64,000 nt of DNA from Aquatica leii (lineage: Eukaryota; Arthropoda; Insecta; Coleoptera; Lampyridae), in the NCBI GenBank assembly GCA_035610365.1, contig CM069434.1:123374895-123438894 (forward strand), given 5' to 3'. The notes under the pieces were generated by a model. That model ran no database searches. It saw nothing but the letters and a program-made list of their open reading frames with translations, and was not told the origin of the DNA. The first letter of the stretch is position 1, and the number at the start of each line of letters is the position of its first letter. Position numbers and translations under genes: made by a program. Below, in pieces: positions 32,601 to 44,240 of this stretch.

Positions 32601-33331
32601 TCGAAAGTTACCGCACGAATCCGCGAACTTTGATATGTTTTTTCTAGAAAGAACTCTGGTATATGCAGGATAATGTAATAATTTTAGGAGAATAGATAAG
32701 AAGTAGTTTAAATTACCAAATTATCTTTGTTTTTGTCAGAGTCTGATTCAATTGTTAGATACGTTATATCCAAGGCTCGTGAAATCTATCTCTAACCCTA
32801 GATACTCTTTTTAGCCGCAAAATGCACAATAATAATGCCAGATTTGTATAAATCATACATATACGAATAATATTTTTCGAAACCAATTGTGCAGTTCTTG
32901 TTCACAATAAGTTAAACAGTTATCATTTATATAATTCAGTGTAAGAATTTTTTACTTACCCGTATCAAAAAAAAAAAATTTTTTAAGTTCGTGTAATGAT
33001 AGCTAAAGATTATTTTTACGACGTAAACTGAAATTTAATAATCAAATTTATTCGGAAAACTCTTAAACAAAAATGTTTTCAAATTCAAATAAGTGCATTT
33101 TTTTTTACTAAATTAACATTTATTTTAATCTAACATACATAAACAAAAATGATGTTATTGCGTTTGCACAAATTCAGCCAGTTTTGAGATTACGATCAAT
33201 AAGAAAGTCTTCATGAGATAAATTATTGTGCTTCCAGAAGCTTAATAACAGCGTGTTTCACCTTTTTCCAAACAATTACAACTACTAATTGTTATTTTTA
33301 TATGACGTTAATTGATTGTTTTTATTTTCAG
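32601..33331. other. AT-rich sequence, no gene recognised
   Basis: May be intron of the gene ending at 33397 if that exon is real. Nothing else is supportable. Confidence 0.3.
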
Positions 33332-33397
33332 GGGCGGCCGGGTCGTAGCCTGCAGGGTGAGTCGGGCGCAGAACCCAGCGTTCGACTATTAGCATAA
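33332..33397 (+). CDS. Candidate GC-rich terminal coding exon of a host gene
   Basis: A polypyrimidine tract ending TTTTTATTTTCAG (33319-33331) is followed by a GC-rich stretch unlike its AT-rich surroundings. In one phase it reads GRPGRSLQGESGAEPSVRLL plus A and ends at TAA (33395-33397). A consensus-like donor GGTGAGT overlaps at about 33355, so it could instead be a 23-25-nt microexon. The base composition and splice acceptor argue for a functional exon; the gene, upstream exons and true phase are not visible. The complementary strand is also open and could be the real coding strand. Confidence 0.4.
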   Translation, partial: GRPGRSLQGESGAEPSVRLLA

Positions 33398-35398
33398 TTT
33401 TTGAAAACACATTTGCTGTTAACACAACAGCGTGTGATCTTGGTGAATAATAATAATTATTATTATACACGGACAATTAGCTAAGAAACAAAATAGTGTA
33501 TTAACATCTTCCCTTTATTTCCAAAAGAAAAACAAATTTCCAAGAGTGCTTGTTATCGTTTTGCAAACTTTTTTATAACTATTGTAATTAAGTAAGTACG
33601 TCATAAATTAGAACAAACGGAGATTTGGACAAGAAGCTGAAATGGTACATTTTGATGAGCGTGATGACAATACCACCTTTAATTTTATAAAGAAAGAATA
33701 ACAAACACTACGTAAAATTTAGCGTGTATGATGTTATGTAAATTTAATCGTAGCCTAAAAGTAGAAAAAAATTAGTCATTAAAATGCGTTCGATTGCCAC
33801 GATATCATCTAAGGGAGTGTAAAAGCCTCGATCTGCATTGTTTAATGTAAAATTTCTCAGCTCACTACTGCCGAATATATTTGCTTCGTGGCGAAATTAA
33901 AACGAAATAAAGTAGTGTGTCAAATAAGAAACGGTTGAATGTCCAATACACTTTCAACTACAGGTTGGGTTACTTTATTTCGATGAACGTTAACGCACAC
34001 CGCCAATAGACAAATACAAACACTCTAGCGTAAGAATTCATTGGCTAAATTGCCGTATTTTCTAAAAATATATTTTGAGTTTTGAATTTGTCTATAATAA
34101 ATGTAATTAGATTTAATGAAAGTTTTAATTTTGTTTTCAGCGTTTTACCTTTCATACAATTTTTTACTATAGTAGTCCAGTCTGTTTATATACACTTTAA
34201 GAATGTTAGCATCAAAATTAGGACTATTTAAGCTTGGCGGTCAATATAGCAGCTTTTTCATTATTTTTGTTAACCATGAAACGCTTACATCTTGTGAGCA
34301 AATTTCTAAAATGTTGGTCAATTACAAGCGACAGCAATAATTTCTATAATTTACTTTATTAATCATATCAACACTGACATATCTACGAAAACCGCACATA
34401 TCACATACGTTGGGTTATATCGAAAAAGCAAACACAACTACACAAAATCACGACCAACACATTAAAGCAATTTTTATTAGAGTAATTATTTTTTGTTGTT
34501 GCATTTTTAAAAGCGAATGAGTCAATTGTCGTGTTTTGTTAGTATGAGAGTTAAAAACTCATAGACTAATTTGCTCTCAAGAATAATAATTTTCATGCAA
34601 CGTCACAGTGTTCATTATTCAAATCTAAAAGCCATGTACGTGTTTGCGACCCGATTATTTGTGTAATTGCCATACGATGCACAATACTTTAGTAACGCAA
34701 AAGTGGCAAATTAGAACAAACATAAAAAATAGTCTGTTAGTATTTAAGTACGATTAAGTTTGAAACTACCCTCGTATACTGTTGACCAATTGTTTAGATT
34801 TGTCATTTAGCAGAATTATTATTTTACAAAAATGTGTGTGTTCTTAATGGAGAAAATGTTTCTTTAATAAAAAAAAATTACGTATTTTTTGTGTAGAAAA
34901 GTAGCGTCAAAAATCAATAAGTCAAATATTTGATTTGGTGAAAACCGGAAAAAGCAAGAAAGAAACAAGGATCTAGAAAATTTCAATTTTAAACCCATTT
35001 CTTATTCTGCATAATTTAGCTTTGAAAAGGATACTAAGGGGTGACAGAAAAAATGTCTGCTATTCTCAATACAATATTAAATAAGCCAAGGGTAGCTTTG
35101 AGGTGGTGGTAGCGCGAAACGGAAAAACGCCTAAATCCATGCAACCGAAGAGACAAGTAACTGCATATTACTTCGCCTACTTAACTATAGAAGGCGGCTC
35201 TAATACGACGATGGAAAAACCGGCGGGTATTCAAGTTATTTATGTTTGTTCCCCAACACGACCTCTTCAAGAGTAAAGATCACGATGCTTTTAAAGAGAT
35301 TTCTTATGTTTGCTACCTTAGTTCATACCGTAGCAGTCAATAGGACTGTATTACTTTCGCGTAAAAAGTTTCGAACACGTGCTCGATAATCGAACGAA
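33398..35398. other. Intergenic sequence between two host exon candidates
   Basis: No repeat or protein motif recognised. A somewhat less AT-rich patch (about 35030-35330) precedes the promoter of the signal-peptide exon. Confidence 0.35.
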
Positions 35399-35399
35399 A

Positions 35400-35440
35400 T
35401 ATAAACGAAATGCTAAAATAGCAATTGTCTGACGTTCTGA
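35400..35440 (+). promoter_or_regulatory. Putative promoter of the signal-peptide gene
   Basis: TATAAAC at 35400-35406 lies about 60 bp upstream of the ATG at 35463, with a CACGTG E-box at 35376-35381 just before it. Placement fits a TATA-driven insect promoter with a short 5' UTR; the start site itself is not defined. Confidence 0.4.
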
Positions 35441-35462
35441 AATTATAATTAATAGTGAAAAA

Positions 35463-35559
35463 ATGAGTTTTAGGAAACTATTGACAATTGTATTATTTAT
35501 GTGCGTTATTTGTGAAAGTTCCACCACCAAAGGTAAACATCACTCTGGAGGCAAACAAG
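35463..35559 (+). CDS. First coding exon of a secreted protein
   Basis: ATG at 35463 opens MSFRKLLTIVLFMCVICESS, a textbook signal peptide (basic n-region, hydrophobic core LLTIVLFMCVIC, then small polar residues), followed by TTKGKHHSGGKQ. The exon ends CAAG with the donor GTAAGA at 35560-35565, leaving phase 1; an alternative donor is GGTAAAC near 35532. A TATA-like box and an E-box lie upstream. No second exon was recognised, so a large first intron extends rightward over the diverged repeats and perhaps the copia element. The mature protein starts basic and His/Gly-rich. Product unknown; secretion is inferred from the leader. Confidence 0.6.
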
Positions 35560-36654
35560 GTAAGAAATTATTTATTTTTGATTACAGCAGCAAAAGTCCT
35601 TGTAGCCATATTTACAAATGATTAGTGTACGTAATTTATTAACATTGCCGCCACTGCACATAAGGCTAGAAAATGTACGGTACCGTTCCTTAAGGTGATT
35701 GTACCCAACGAAGTATAAAAGCACCGCCTAGGTGTATCCGAAAAAAAGATCCCCGGGACGTTATCAGATTTGCATTAACCTACATTAAGAGTTTGTTTCC
35801 TTTGTTACAATATTTCTAACTCGTACACTCGTGTGATTACACATTTATTTAAATTCCCAATTTAGGTATACTATTTTAGTTGAGAATAGTATAAAACGCA
35901 TTAAATTTAAAATCAAATTAATTTTATAACCGTAATAAACAAGCAAAACAATTTTCATTCATCTTATTACTGAGCGGGGAATTTAAGTGGGTAATGTGGC
36001 ATCTTAGGGTTATTTTTGACGTTACATCTATTAGTGTTTGCAATTACTTCAGGCAACGGGTAATGATTAGGCACGAGTCATTGTGCTATTCTAATGGTCC
36101 GTTGATGAACATCTCCGTTCAAAGCAATTAGTTCCTATAAGGGCGGTTCTTAAAATGCATTCGTCTATTAATTTTTAACTTCCCGGAACATTTAAAAAAA
36201 TTTTGTAAATTTGTTTTAAGAAAATAATCACTTAAGAATTATCAAATTTAGAAGTAATGAATCAGTAACGTATAACAAATTATCATAATGCCAGACATTG
36301 TTATTAGGTCACAACCTTATTAAATTTATTTGTAAACTAATTGTTTAGACTACCGTCATTTATTTATTTATAGTTTTTATACCTTTTAACGTATATGTGT
36401 TTTTTGCTTATGAGAATATAATGGACAAGGTATTCAGTTTACTATTACATATCTTAATATATAGACGCAATTTAACAAATTTTGTTACATTTATTATTTT
36501 TTGCATATTAAACAATTTCTATTTTCAGCATTTTTGTTATGAAAAATTTTTTTAAACGTTTTACATTCTATTTTTACGTAGAATTGTAATTTCACAGTCT
36601 TAATATTTGTATTCTTATACATTTTTAATTAGATAATAGAAATACATGCACTGC

Positions 36655-39600
36655 ATTGAAATTTGCATAAAACAGTTTGTTTTTGTGATTTTTCTAAGTT
36701 ATTTAGCTTGTCTTGTGTTTATCTATAATGTGTTAGTTTTTGTACAGAAGAATAAAAATTAAAGAAACAGAAATTTTTTGAATCAATTTAAACATTTTTG
36801 AGGAAGAAAACATGGTTTATTATTAAATAAATGCTAATGCTTTAATTTACGCACAAAGTAAAAAAAAGCCAACAAAACAAAAGTAAAAAAAAAACGGAAA
36901 CGCCACCAACAATATTTTTTAATGTTCAAATTAAAGTTCATTAAAAAAAACTTAAAGAATCAAAAACAATATTTATTATCATTTATTTTTCTACTAAACT
37001 GTTGAAATTAAAAACCAAAGTCAGTTATTGTTTTAATTTTGCAATTTGTTGTAATTTTTGTTTGAAATTTTACATGGATCAGTTTTTCCGAAAAAAAATT
37101 ATATTCTTTTTTTATGTGCATAATTTTATTACTTCTCGCCTAAGTTTCAAAATAATATTTTGTTTAATACGTCTAATTTGTTGCAATTTATTGCTAACAT
37201 CTTCAAATTGATAAAACACATTCTTCAATTTTGTAATTCTAATGGAAAGTGTTTAGTTTTTTTTATTTCTTTTTTCACGATTGATCTAAATTTTTTTAAT
37301 TATTATTTTTTGATTTTCACTTCTAATTAGATTGTGTATTTTTATTTAATACGTTAATGTTTTTTATTTCTTTATCTAAATTTTTAAGCTGGTAACACAG
37401 AAGCTTTTTGGTTTTTTTCTTTATTTTGATATTTTCTAAACCAAACTTTGTTCTTTTTATAATCGATAAGATTTTGTTTTTTTTTTTATCTTGTTTTAGT
37501 TATTTAGCCCGTCTTGTGTCTATATTTATATTGTTTACTTTTGTAAAGAAGAATAAAAAAAGGAAATTAGTAAATTTTTTAAATCGATTTGAATATTTTC
37601 AAGAAAGAAAATTATTAAATAACGTAAAAAGTAAAAAAACAGTCAAAAAACAAAGGTAAATAAACGATAATGCCATCAACAATATTTTTTCCTTAAGTAA
37701 AGAATCTAAAAACAAAACGAAAAGAAGAACTAATTTTGTCAAAAACGTTATACGATAACAATTTTAAAAAAAATAAAGTAAAAAAAAACAAAAAAGTTAT
37801 ACTCTACACTGTTTTTTAAATAAATCATTAAACATTTATTTTATGAAGTAACCTAAAATAAAAAACTTAAAAATCAAATAACTGAATTAGTTTGATTGAC
37901 TAAAAACTAAATTAATAAAATTAAAAAAAGGAAAAAAACCTATGAGGTCGTCGATTACAATTTTTTTCTAACAAATTGTGCAGAAATTAGAAAATCTTAT
38001 TTTTAGACACGATTCAAATTTTTATTTTAGTATAACGTCAAATTTGTTACGTTAATGTTTTTTATTCTTTTACCAAAATTTTTAAGTTAGTAAAATAGAA
38101 GCTTTATTTGTGGTTTTTTTTTCACTCTATTTTGATATTTTCTAAACCAAACTTTGTTCTGTCTATAATCGGTGGCCATTTTGTTTTTTGTCGTTTTCTT
38201 GAAATTTTTTTAGGTTTAAATGTTTTGGGTTATCTTTTCATTGCTCATGTTTTATATCACACGACCATAAAATTGTAATGTTAGTGATTTAGTTTGTAGT
38301 GGTTTTGGTGTATTTTTACATTAATTGTTTTTTGTTATTTATTAATTTTGTATTAATGACGTTGTTTGCGGACCATTCTACTGTGTATTTGTTTTCCGTA
38401 AGTAATCATCTATAGTTATCAAATAGCATTTATAATAAATAGAAGATAAATTTGTAGCTCTCACCGAATTGTAACTGCCTTTTTACTTATGCTGTTTTCT
38501 TTTTAATAAATTCAATTGGCCTTAAGAAGTGGACACAACCGTTCCACGAAACGTCGCCCTAAGAAAACTTATCAGTAGTTTTTATAGCCTCTCCTACAAA
38601 ATAAAGGGTTTACCAATCTTAGTTTAAAATCTTATACTTTAAAACAAAAATACGGTGTTTTCATTTTACAGTTTTTTTACAATTTTATAACAAATTGATA
38701 AAACAAATAGTTTTTGTTTTTTGAGTTTTAAGTTGTAATCAAAAGTGTTTGTTTTGGACTTTTTTTTATTACTTTTTCTTTACATTTAAATTTTAACAAC
38801 TGATTTTATTTAAAATCGTAGATTTTTAGTTTTTTTCGTTTGTTTACAAAAATTTTTAAATTGATAAAATGGATTTTTTTTCTATTGTCACTTTTCTTCA
38901 CTCTCTATCTAGGTAGATAGATTTTTAAAACAAACTTTGATCAATTTTTAAAGAAGACATTGTAATTGATGACTTCTCAGTTTTTGAAATTTTTACTCAC
39001 TAAAACTTACTTGTTTTTTTTTTACTTTTTTTAAACCATTTTTGGTCGACAAAATATACACGGCAATGAAATTTGCATGTTTTGCGAACTGTTTGTCTTT
39101 GTGTTGTTTAGACTGTCTCGTGACCGTCTCTAGTGTGTTTGCTTCTGTACAGAAGAATAAAAAATAAAACAAAAACAAAGTTAGTGAATGTTTCAAACTG
39201 ATTTAAATATTTTGAAGAAATAAAAGATGACCTATTCTATTAAATAAATGCTAAAGATTCATTTTACGTAAAAAGTGAAGAAAATAGTCAAGAAACGAAA
39301 GGTAAAAAACAGTGATGCCATCAAAAATATTTTTTTTATTAAGTAAATTAAAGTTTATTTAGAAAAACTCAGAGAAAACAAAAAAAAATGCCTTTATCTA
39401 AAACGTTTTTAAAAAAAAATTGCAAACAAAACTTTTTTAGTTATTTCTCATCCTTTCAGTAATTACATTTCTTCTCACCTTAAGTTTTAAGAATGAATTT
39501 TTATTTAATACGTCAAATTTAGTTTATTACAAGATGTTTAAATTGATAAAACAACTGGTTTTCTTTATTTTTCTAATTGTAATCGAAGGTGTTTGTTTTT

Positions 39601-40550
39601 TAACTGTTTTTTTAACGATTGATTTAGTCTTTTTAAACTTTTTTAAAATTTTTTTTCTTAATTTTTACATTTAATTTAATTGTTTAGGTTTATTTAATAT
39701 GTTGATGTGCTTTCTATTTTTTTATCAAAACTTTTAAGTTGGTAAAACAGAAGTCTTTTCTGTTTATTTTTTTGTACTCTATTTTGATATATTCTAAATC
39801 AAACTTTGTTCTCTTTATTTAGAACACTATATTGGATTTTATTTTCTTTTTTTTGCATCGTTTGTTTACATTTTTTAAATGTTTAAACGTTAGCATTTAT
39901 TTAATACGTTAAATTTTATTCTAGTTTTTTTTATCATATTCTGCGAACAGTTAAGAAATATTTGAAAATCAAATTTCACTGCAATAAACCAGCAATAATT
40001 AAAAAGAAAAATTAAAAATTTATAATAAACAATTTCATAATATTTACTGCTAAAAAAACAGAAAACAAAAAAAGGAAATTTGATCAGAATTAGTTTTATT
40101 ACAATATTGAAAAAAAAACTTCTTAACAACTTAATCAGAAAAACTTACCTTTAGACACAATCCATACTTGGAAAATGTTTTTATTTTAGTATACAAAATG
40201 TATGTACTAAAATCTTATAGTTGAGAACAAAAATACTGTTTTCATTTTACAGTTTTTTAGAATTTTATTATAAAATAAAACAAATAATCTTTGTTTTTAC
40301 ATTTTTAAATTGTAATCAATAGGGCTTGTTTTTGCTCTTTTTTATTATTTTTTTTACACATAAATTTTAACAATTGATTTTATTTAAAAATGTAAAATTT
40401 TAGTATTAATTTAATTGTTCAACCTGATTTAATACATTATTTTTCAGTTCTTTACCAAAATTTTTAGATTGATAAAACAGATTTTTTTCTATTGTTCATG
40501 TCTCTTTACTATTTATCTTAAGATTTTTACAACAAACTTCGATCAATTTG
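36655..40550. repeat. Ancient, diverged multi-module repeat array
   Basis: Three kinds of module recur in the same orientation. Module X (CTTGTCTTGTGT..., TGTACAGAAGAATAAAAA, then GCCATCAACAATATTTTTT) occurs near 36.71-36.93, 37.50-37.69 and 39.10-39.33 kb. Module Y (TTTTTAAGTTGGTAAAACAG, then TATTTTGATATTTTCTAAAC and CAAACTTTGTTC) occurs near 37.36-37.46, 38.04-38.17 and 39.70-39.82. Module Z (TAAAACAAATAGTTTTTGTT, then TTAAATTTTAACAACTGATT) occurs near 38.69-38.84 and 40.27-40.42, with weaker copies. No protein is encoded. Likely an old tandem duplication within an intron or a degraded satellite. Confidence 0.65.
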
Positions 40551-42529
40551 TTACGTCAATTTTCCCGTAACTCAAAGGCAAACAGTTAGCTCCATATTCT
40601 GGAGAAAGAGTCGCAGATGATTCTCGGTGTGCTATTTACGATAAATAAAAGAGCGCCAAAACGAAGAAATATTTATTACAGATTATGTTTATATCTGCCG
40701 AACGATAAGTGTAAACAAATTTTAAGACGCAAGCATATAACAAATAAATTTGTTTCATAAAGACTAGAGAGAAAGCTTAAAATAGAACGATGATACAGAT
40801 ATGAGTGAGAGTTTGTCAATAAATATCACAAATAAAAATGGTGTTGCAGACCCCTAGATTTGGCAACACTCAAGATCTAATTAAACGAAAAAATATTAAA
40901 TTTAATTACGATTTGACCAATACTGAACAAGTTTTCAATTAATTTCTTGTAATTTTATTTTAATTTCTGCATGTATGTATATAGCAAACACTCGATTTAT
41001 TAAGTTAGTGTTGCATAGCCATCTTATTTTTGATAAATTGATACGATGTAATTCTAAATAAAACATTTGCACGTACATTCGTAGATAATTTTCTTAGTGT
41101 TGAACACTTTCGCGTTGCCTTTGATTGTTAGTGGTAACTTTGCGCTGTTAAAAAAGTTTATTTAATAAAATTTTATGGCAATAGAAAGCCAATAAATGAA
41201 ATATATAAAATAGCGTTGGTTTTGATGTAAATAATAATAAGTTGAGCAACTAATCATTTCGACGTGATAAAAACAATATATTGAATTTAATTACATAAAT
41301 TGAAAATGTAAACATCACATAAACATTTTATTTAATGATGTTAATAGTAAATATATCAAGCAAAAAATTAAATTAATTATCACAAACGAAAAAAGAAAAA
41401 AAATAACAAATAAAAACAAGCTTTCGAACTTTTGAATAAATATAATTTACTTGTTGCATGAGCGCACTCCAACTTAGCAGAGTAAGTAAAAAAGCAACGA
41501 ATTGATTCTAAATTCATTTGATATTACAGATTAAAATATTAACATTTACTTCAGGTATGCAAAAAATTAGAATAACTCAGATTACAATTTTTTGGGTTTC
41601 AGATTGAAAGATATCGAGTGATGCAGCTCAGATACAAAGTTTCTTTTAGCTACTTTTATTCAATAATTGCAATGTATGTTTCTAATAATTTTTTACGGTA
41701 ATTATTGTTTTGATACAACAATTTTTAATCCTTTTTCAAGTTTTTAAAGTAATGTCGATGATCGCTCGTAAACTCATTTGTATTTCTACAAATGCATGGA
41801 ATTTACAGTGAAATTAATGTTAGTCTTATCAAAGAAGAGCTTATCTAATTTTTATTATTTTTGGATTTACCGTGGTTTAAATTCCGGTTTGTCGGCATAG
41901 CGCTTTGCTTAATAAGTTACTGCGTCGACGACTCTTTCAGCAGTTCTACAACATATTTTAATTTTAGTAATTAAAAGAAGCTACTAATCGAATTATTAAT
42001 ACAAAACTGTTAATTTTTTTAAAGGAATGATTTGCATATGGCCGCATATGGCTAATTGAAAGTCAAATCCATAACGGTTTACGGTAACATACCGCTTCTG
42101 TTTTTTTGTAACAGTTTTTTTAAATTTTTTTATCAGCTTTGTCAGTTGGTCATTCGATGTCTTTAGTTTTATATATTTTTTGGTAAATTAATTCTAGTAT
42201 TTTAGTATCTTGTAGATGTTAAGACACTTTTTTTTATTTCTACATTTATAAGAAAAGTTTATCCAAAACTAAATTTGAAGTTAGGTATCAATTTTTTTAA
42301 AAATGTTTTTCATTGACGTTGAGATTGAATTACACTGTTCCACATTAAAAAATGTATAAGTATTTATTATAATCGTTTCAGATATGTATCTATTAATTGG
42401 GAAACTGCAAAAACTTCTAATTTTACTAATGGGAACATTCAACACCTGAATAAAATGTTTTTTTTGGATTTTGATTTATCTAGTATGTTGTCAATACAGT
42501 AAGTTTTGTTTACTATACTTTTTTTGAAA
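40551..42529. other. AT-rich sequence, no gene recognised
   Basis: No family motif was found on either strand. Confidence 0.35.
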
Positions 42530-42549
42530 AAACACTGGTTTTTTAGCAG

Positions 42550-42817
42550 ATGCATTCTTCAAGAATTTTGTCTGTATTTTCACCTAAATATCTATCAATT
42601 TCGATAACATCAAGTTCCTTTCTTAATGTTTTTATAATTTACTTTGTCAAATATGACATCGCAAGTAACAATAAATGTTCGTGTATTTGCAATATACACT
42701 TTGTATCCATTTGTGAGATATCCTACAAAAAATTATTTGATTGATTTATCAACAAATTTATGCTTTCTTGTTTTATGTCTTCTTCTTGTTGTGCATATAC
42801 AGTGCAACCGAATACCC
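42550..42817 (-). pseudogene. Copia post-integrase region
   Basis: Beyond the integrase frame, KHKFVDKSIK, stop, FFVGYLTNGYKVY and RTFIVTCDVIFDKVNYKN follow the copia region between integrase and RT, where the family has FVGYSxxGYRxW then R-DVxFDE. It ends near 42550; the RT is absent. Confidence 0.65.
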
Positions 42818-43084
42818 TTAAAAATTGAGTTTGCTGTTTTTGATTGTGCCATAATTTACCAAATAAACTGCAGTTAACACTGCTACGCCACAAAAACACT
42901 CAATTAAATTGGCACTGTGCACCATTGCACGGGTCTTTTTTGTTCTATTCATACGTTCCGCAACTGAATTTTGTTGCGGAGTGTTCGGCACCGTTAAATG
43001 ATATGTGATACTCTTCTTCTTACAAAACTCTTCCGTGTTGTCAGATAAGTATTTCCCTCCATTATCACAATATAAATGTACCAT
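42818..43084 (-). pseudogene. Copia integrase core
   Basis: Contains LYCDNGGKYLSDNTEEFCKK (second catalytic Asp), SITYHLTVPNTPQQNSVAER (catalytic Glu in the ER of VAER) and MNRTKKTRAMVHSANLIECF, the core of a Ty1/copia integrase. To the right (about 43300-43480), CESCINGKPFAK and VHSDICGSITPS supply the zinc-binding Cys pair and the first catalytic Asp in broken frames. Confidence 0.88.
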
Positions 43085-43613
43085 TTTTTAGTTAAATTGT
43101 GATGAGTTTATTACTATTTTAAAGAAAGTGAATTGCAGTGTTGGTCGTTTTTATTTGTTGATTATAAAATGAACAATAATGCACACACAAAATTTTGGCA
43201 TTTAAAGGAAAAACAACAACTTCTTGTTCAGCAAAAAGCCTATATTTGAAGATAGCTACGCTGTACAGAGTATTTCAGAGTTTTTATTTTTATTACTTTA
43301 ACAAATTGCACCTCACTTTTTGCTTGTCATTTGTCATCGATTGTGGATGGAGTTATTGAACCACATATGTCCGAGTGCACAATATACAATGATCGCTGAA
43401 TATGAATTTTATCTTTAGTTTTGGCAAATGGCTTCCCATTTATACAAGATTCGCACAATAAATCTAGAGGATTTAAATAATTCGTTTATATACTTGCTTG
43501 TCATTACGGTCTTCTGACCAATTTTGGCAATTATTTTACCATTGTGATCAAAAACCACGCAAAATATCGGCGTTCTGCATTTTTCTTACTGAGAGTAGAT
43601 TTACCGAAACCTC

Positions 43614-44084
43614 TTAAACATAAAGGACTTTGTGTACAGTTTTAGCGTAGACCGTTTGGTCATTTTCAATAATTCCTACATGTGTTGCCCAAATGCATGC
43701 CTGCTTTTTTATAACTGAATTTGTAATCGGTTGTTTCAATTGTTTGTATTTCTTATGAAAACTCAGGTCTTTAATGAGATGTTTAGTAACTCCCGAATTT
43801 AATACAAATCTTAATTTTCTTTCGGCCGCATGAACTCTATCATTTACTTCCATCGTGAAAGCAAAATCTCGATTTTTAGAGCATTTAGACACATTCATTA
43901 TTTTAGAAGCACCTTTACGTCTTCTTGATTGCTCCTGCCTGGCTTCACGCATTTCTTGCTCTTTTAGTTTCTGTTTATAATAATAACTGTCCTTCTTTAT
44001 ATGGCTTCTTCGACCACAAAAAAAACCATTTTGGTCTATTGTTTTATCTAATTCTATGAAATGTTGCTTTAAAAACACGATCAT
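43614..44084 (-). pseudogene. Copia gag zinc knuckle and aspartic protease
   Basis: A degenerate knuckle GFFCGRRSHIKKDSYYY (Cys changed at the first and last positions) is followed by a basic linker and the protease FVLNSGVTKHLIKDLSFHKK, where the copia active site DSGAT has become NSGVT: the catalytic Asp is lost. Then KQPITNSVIKKQACIWATHV and a final VHKVLYV, as at the protease C-terminus. Confidence 0.82.
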
Positions 44085-44240
44085 AATTTATAATTAAAAA
44101 GCTTATTTGGTACGTTTAGTTAAGTAGCACGATTTTTACATGCATAAATGGAGTCGAAATGTTGAAAAATCTGGCAAGCCGTCGCATTTTCTGGTATTTC
44201 CCCCAGCATTAAATCATCAAAATGTTACTCTGGGGCCATA

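Larger units (their letters stand above)
42530..44240 (-). mobile_element. Ty1/copia retrotransposon fragment
   Basis: Minus strand, right to left: gag C-terminal region (44240-44085), gag zinc-finger remnant and protease (44084-43614), integrase zinc-binding and core start (about 43560-43300), integrase core (43084-42818) and the post-integrase region (to about 42550). No RT or LTR was recognised. Protease-before-integrase order and motifs identify Ty1/copia. Several frameshifts and stops make it inactive. It lies in the presumed intron of the gene at 35.46 kb, antisense to it. Confidence 0.82.
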
